A DNA stretch of 43,434 nt from Clostridiales bacterium (GTDB lineage: Bacteria; Bacillota; Clostridia; Oscillospirales; CAG-382). The translations under genes and the position numbers were made by a program. Shown here piece after piece: positions 41,084-43,434 of this stretch (position 1 is its first letter; the number at the start of each line of letters is the position of its first letter). Below the pieces are notes generated by a model. The model saw only the letters and a list, made by a program, of their open reading frames with translations, made no database searches and was not told the origin of the DNA. Location of the stretch: NCBI GenBank assembly GCA_003452915.1, contig DMMZ01000050.1, forward strand, positions 1-43,434. The letters run 5' to 3'.

Positions 41084-41692
41084 ATGAAAAAAAGATTATT
41101 TTGTTTTTTGGCTGTACTTTTGATATTAGTATCTATTTTTGGTACTACAGTAAGTGCGGCCTCAACTTACAAGGTTGTCCGTGGAGATACACTCTGGAAA
41201 ATATCAGTAAGATATCAAATAGGACTTGATGAAATTATTGCAGCAAATCCGCAGATAAAAAATCCTGATCTTATATATCCAGACCAGATAATTAATATTC
41301 CAAGTCAAGACACAACAATCACTTCATATGAACAGCAAGTTATTAATTTGGTAAATAATATTAGAACGCAAAACGGATTAAGTAAATTCAAAGCAAACTG
41401 GGAACTGTCAAGAGTGGCGAGATATAAGTCGCAGGATATGCATGATAAGAATTATTTTTCACACACGAGTCCGACCTACGGTTCTCCGTTTGATATGATG
41501 AGAGCTTTTGGAATTTCTTACAGAACAGCTGGCGAGAATATTGCCAAAGGATATACAACTCCTCAAGCAGTTGTAAATGGATGGATGAATTCAAGCGGAC
41601 ACAGAGCTAATATATTAAATCCGGCGTTCACACAAATAGGTGTGGGTTACGTCAGCAGCGGAAACTACTGGACGCAAATGTTTATTGGCTAA
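41084..41692 (+). CDS. secreted LysM - CAP (SCP) domain protein
   Basis: A 202-residue secreted protein: signal peptide ending near TTVSAAS, one LysM domain (YKVVRGDTLWKISVRYQIGL to IYPDQIINIP, about 28-74) that binds peptidoglycan, and a CAP/YkwD-type domain (about 82-202) with SRVARYKSQDMHD, NYFSHTSPTYGSPFDMM, AGENIAKGY and SSGHRANIL. The His and Glu residues of the CAP cavity are present. The LysM part is close to that of SafA-type spore proteins, and the whole resembles the Clostridia and Bacillus YkwD group. Role in spore or wall attachment is likely. SD AAGGAAG before the ATG; a hairpin terminator follows. Confidence 0.92.
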   Translation: MKKRLFCFLAVLLILVSIFGTTVSAASTYKVVRGDTLWKISVRYQIGLDEIIAANPQIKNPDLIYPDQIINIPSQDTTITSYEQQVINLVNNIRTQNGLSKFKANWELSRVARYKSQDMHDKNYFSHTSPTYGSPFDMMRAFGISYRTAGENIAKGYTTPQAVVNGWMNSSGHRANILNPAFTQIGVGYVSSGNYWTQMFIG

Positions 41693-41718
41693 ATAATATA
41701 AAATGATTCTATAAATTT

Positions 41719-41749
41719 AGCGTGTCAAATAAGGCACGCTTTATATTTT
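41719..41749 (+). terminator. intrinsic terminator of the LysM-CAP gene
   Basis: AGCGTGTC (41719-41726) pairs with GGCACGCT (41733-41740), loop AAATAA, followed by TTATATTTT. The remaining gene-free stretch to 41917 shows nothing else clear. Confidence 0.8.
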
Positions 41750-41917
41750 GTATATAAACCACGTATAAATATGATGCAAATTAATAAAATTACCTCTTTG
41801 TAAAGATGATATGCAATACAAATACAGAGTAATATCATGTGTTTATTAAAATGTTTGGTCGAATTGACGTAAAATTAATAAAATCGTTTATAAAAGCAAT
41901 AAAAATAAAAAATTCTA

Positions 41918-41946
41918 TTTACAAAGTAAAATTTTTATGATATCAT
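41918..41946 (+). promoter_or_regulatory. sigma-A promoter of the last gene
   Basis: TTTACA (41918-41923) and TATCAT (41941-41946) with a 17-base spacer, about 37 bases before the ATG at 41983. Confidence 0.65.
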
Positions 41947-41982
41947 TAACTAGAGTCTTAAAAAATAAAAAAGGAGAAATTT

Positions 41983-43434
41983 ATGAAAAAAATTATTGCT
42001 ATCATTTTGACATGTTTATTAGTTATTCCGATGGGTATTATCTTTTCATCCGCAGAAGAAACAAATGTAGCTGCCGATAAGAGCTATACATTAACAGGAT
42101 TGCACACAGTTAGTGGAGTAACTTCATATCCCGATACTGGTAATAAGGAAATGACTGACGGAAAAGTTTCCAGCGTTATTGCTGATTTTGGTTATAGTGA
42201 CACTACTCATCCACTTTGGACAGGTCTTCATTGGAAAGGTGCCGGTGCAATCTCCGAAGGAAGTACATGGACAGCAGAGACAATTGCATACAATAGTATT
42301 GTTGTTGATCTTGAAGAGGTTATGACAGGACTTACAAAGTTTGTTACCTATTCTGAAGATATTCACGGTATTGGTATTTCAAAATTTGCATCTGTCGAGG
42401 TTTTAGTATCTGACGATAATTCCACCTTTACAAGTGTTGGAACATCGACCGGCGTTATGTCAGTCAGTGCTAATGTTGCAGGTTATGCGACTGATGGTCT
42501 CTACAAATATGAAATAACCCCCAGTGCTGCAGTAAGCGGAAGATATGTAAAATTTACAGTTAAACACGGTAATAACTGGGGCTTTATCTCTGAGGTAGAA
42601 GTTTATCAGAATTCTGAAACAACTAGCGAAGAATCATCTGAAGAACCTGCTGAAGTTGAAGAGACAATTACTGTTGACGGAACACTTGATGATAACGGCT
42701 GGGCAGCTGACGGCTGGACACACGTTGACAGTTCAAACGGTATGTGGCAAACAGCGCTTGCAGAAGGCGTTACAAGAGCTGATAATTATGATTTCCAATT
42801 CCGTACAGATGATGCAAATCTTTATTTTGCATTTAAATTTAACGGTGCTCCTTTAGGAACCGCAGCTGGCGATTGCTTTGGTAATGGTAAGGGTTCTAAC
42901 TTACGTCTTTGGACATTCGTTGACGGTTCTACATATGAGGGTGTTGCTTATACAACATACAATTCTTTCCTTAATATAGCATATAAAGACGGTGAAGCAG
43001 TAGTAACTGCAAGGTTAAATACAGTACCTACTGCAAACACAAGTGTTGAATTAGCTATTGACGGTGTAACAGTTGAAACATCAGAAGGTGATGATTTCTG
43101 GTATGTAGAGGCTTCTATTCCTTTCGAATGGCTTAACGCTACAACAGATTCTAACTTTTTTGTTTCTTACTCTACACCTTTAGAAATTGTTGACAATGCT
43201 CCTGTATCTAACAATGCACTTACATATGGAGCATATGCAGACGGTCCTGAAGGAGATAAACTTGCAAACACTCCCTACAAGAATTGGGATGAGAATGCTG
43301 ATATAGAAATAACCTTTGAGGATGTAAAACTAGGACTTATTATTAACGATGACGATGACGATGACGATGACGAAGATGATTTTGTTGACATAACCGGACC
43401 TATGGTAGAGAATCCATCTTACTTACTTGAGGTA
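41983..43434 (+). CDS. large secreted protein, start only (F5/8C-like and CBM9/DOMON-like domains)
   Basis: The first 484 codons of a gene that continues past the window. ATG 41983 follows AAGGAG. A signal peptide ends near FSSAEE. Residues about 30-212 resemble a discoidin (F5/8 type C) domain: SYTLTGLHTVSG, WTAETIAYNSIVVDLEEV, SKFASVEVLVSDD, SGRYVKFTVKH and WGFISEVEVYQ. After a Glu/Ser-rich linker, residues about 228-430 read TVDGTLDDNGWAADGWTHV and ANLYFAFKFNG, as in CBM9/DOMON-like sugar- or haem-binding modules. An Asp run from (GATGAC)4 follows near residue 456. It is probably a surface glycan-binding or glycan-degrading protein; the catalytic part, if any, is outside the window. Confidence 0.8.
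   Translation, partial: MKKIIAIILTCLLVIPMGIIFSSAEETNVAADKSYTLTGLHTVSGVTSYPDTGNKEMTDGKVSSVIADFGYSDTTHPLWTGLHWKGAGAISEGSTWTAETIAYNSIVVDLEEVMTGLTKFVTYSEDIHGIGISKFASVEVLVSDDNSTFTSVGTSTGVMSVSANVAGYATDGLYKYEITPSAAVSGRYVKFTVKHGNNWGFISEVEVYQNSETTSEESSEEPAEVEETITVDGTLDDNGWAADGWTHVDSSNGMWQTALAEGVTRADNYDFQFRTDDANLYFAFKFNGAPLGTAAGDCFGNGKGSNLRLWTFVDGSTYEGVAYTTYNSFLNIAYKDGEAVVTARLNTVPTANTSVELAIDGVTVETSEGDDFWYVEASIPFEWLNATTDSNFFVSYSTPLEIVDNAPVSNNALTYGAYADGPEGDKLANTPYKNWDENADIEITFEDVKLGLIINDDDDDDDDEDDFVDITGPMVENPSYLLEV
43348..43371 (+). repeat. (GATGAC)4 microsatellite in coding sequence
   Basis: Four exact copies of GATGAC encode eight Asp residues, continued by GAA GAT GAT. Unit length is a multiple of three, so copy changes would keep the frame and alter only the acidic linker. 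Confidence 0.85.

Overview
The window is low-G+C DNA from a spore-forming, Gram-positive anaerobe of the class Clostridia. An Oscillospiraceae/Ruminococcaceae-like host is my best guess. The evidence is the AGGAGG-type ribosome binding sites, sigma-A promoters of the TTGACA-N17-TATAAT form, Cys-rich spore-coat-like proteins, a type IV pilus operon without an outer-membrane secretin, and secreted proteins with LRR_5 and dockerin-like modules. No rRNA, tRNA, CRISPR array, insertion sequence or phage gene was seen.

Positions 1-6512 run on the minus strand. They hold the start of an O-acetylhomoserine sulfhydrylase (metY) behind a short Cys-codon-rich leader ORF and an Rrf2-bound-looking promoter, the Rrf2 regulator itself, a frameshifted zinc-ribbon membrane protein, and a copper block (lipoprotein, CopA ATPase, HMA-UreH/SafE-cupredoxin fusion). 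Positions 6535-8492 are an AT-rich accessory island of three unassigned minus-strand genes. Positions 8657-16022 mix a Cys-rich coat-like protein, a GH172 (DUF2961) enzyme, a compact minus-strand operon (HprK-like kinase, PqqD, S24/S26 peptidase, SLOG protein), a divergent plus-strand apgM/ycxB pair behind a structured RNA, two more small Cys-rich genes, and a decayed corA.

Positions 16209-26624 form a plus-strand cluster of eight genes with small gaps: KamA-like radical SAM enzyme, membrane-anchored transglutaminase-like protein, DltA-like adenylation enzyme, carrier protein, MBOAT acyltransferase, DltD-like SGNH protein with Cys at the nucleophile position, lipoprotein, and a family-10-like glycosidase. 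The set looks like a Dlt-type pathway for placing an activated amino acid on an extracellular polymer. The aminomutase-like enzyme suggests the amino acid may be unusual. This is the best candidate for a poorly described system here.

Positions 26670-35004 are a type IV pilus assembly operon (pilin, PilD, PilC, PilM, PilN, PilO, a GspK-like protein, two minor prepilins, PilB). A second copy of the structured RNA found before apgM lies inside it, just before the minor prepilins. Positions 35020-43434 hold surface and secreted proteins: a six-hairpin glycosidase-like protein, an LRR-dockerin protein, a decayed lipoprotein gene, CapA, a LysM-CAP protein, and the first 484 codons of a large secreted protein that runs off the window.
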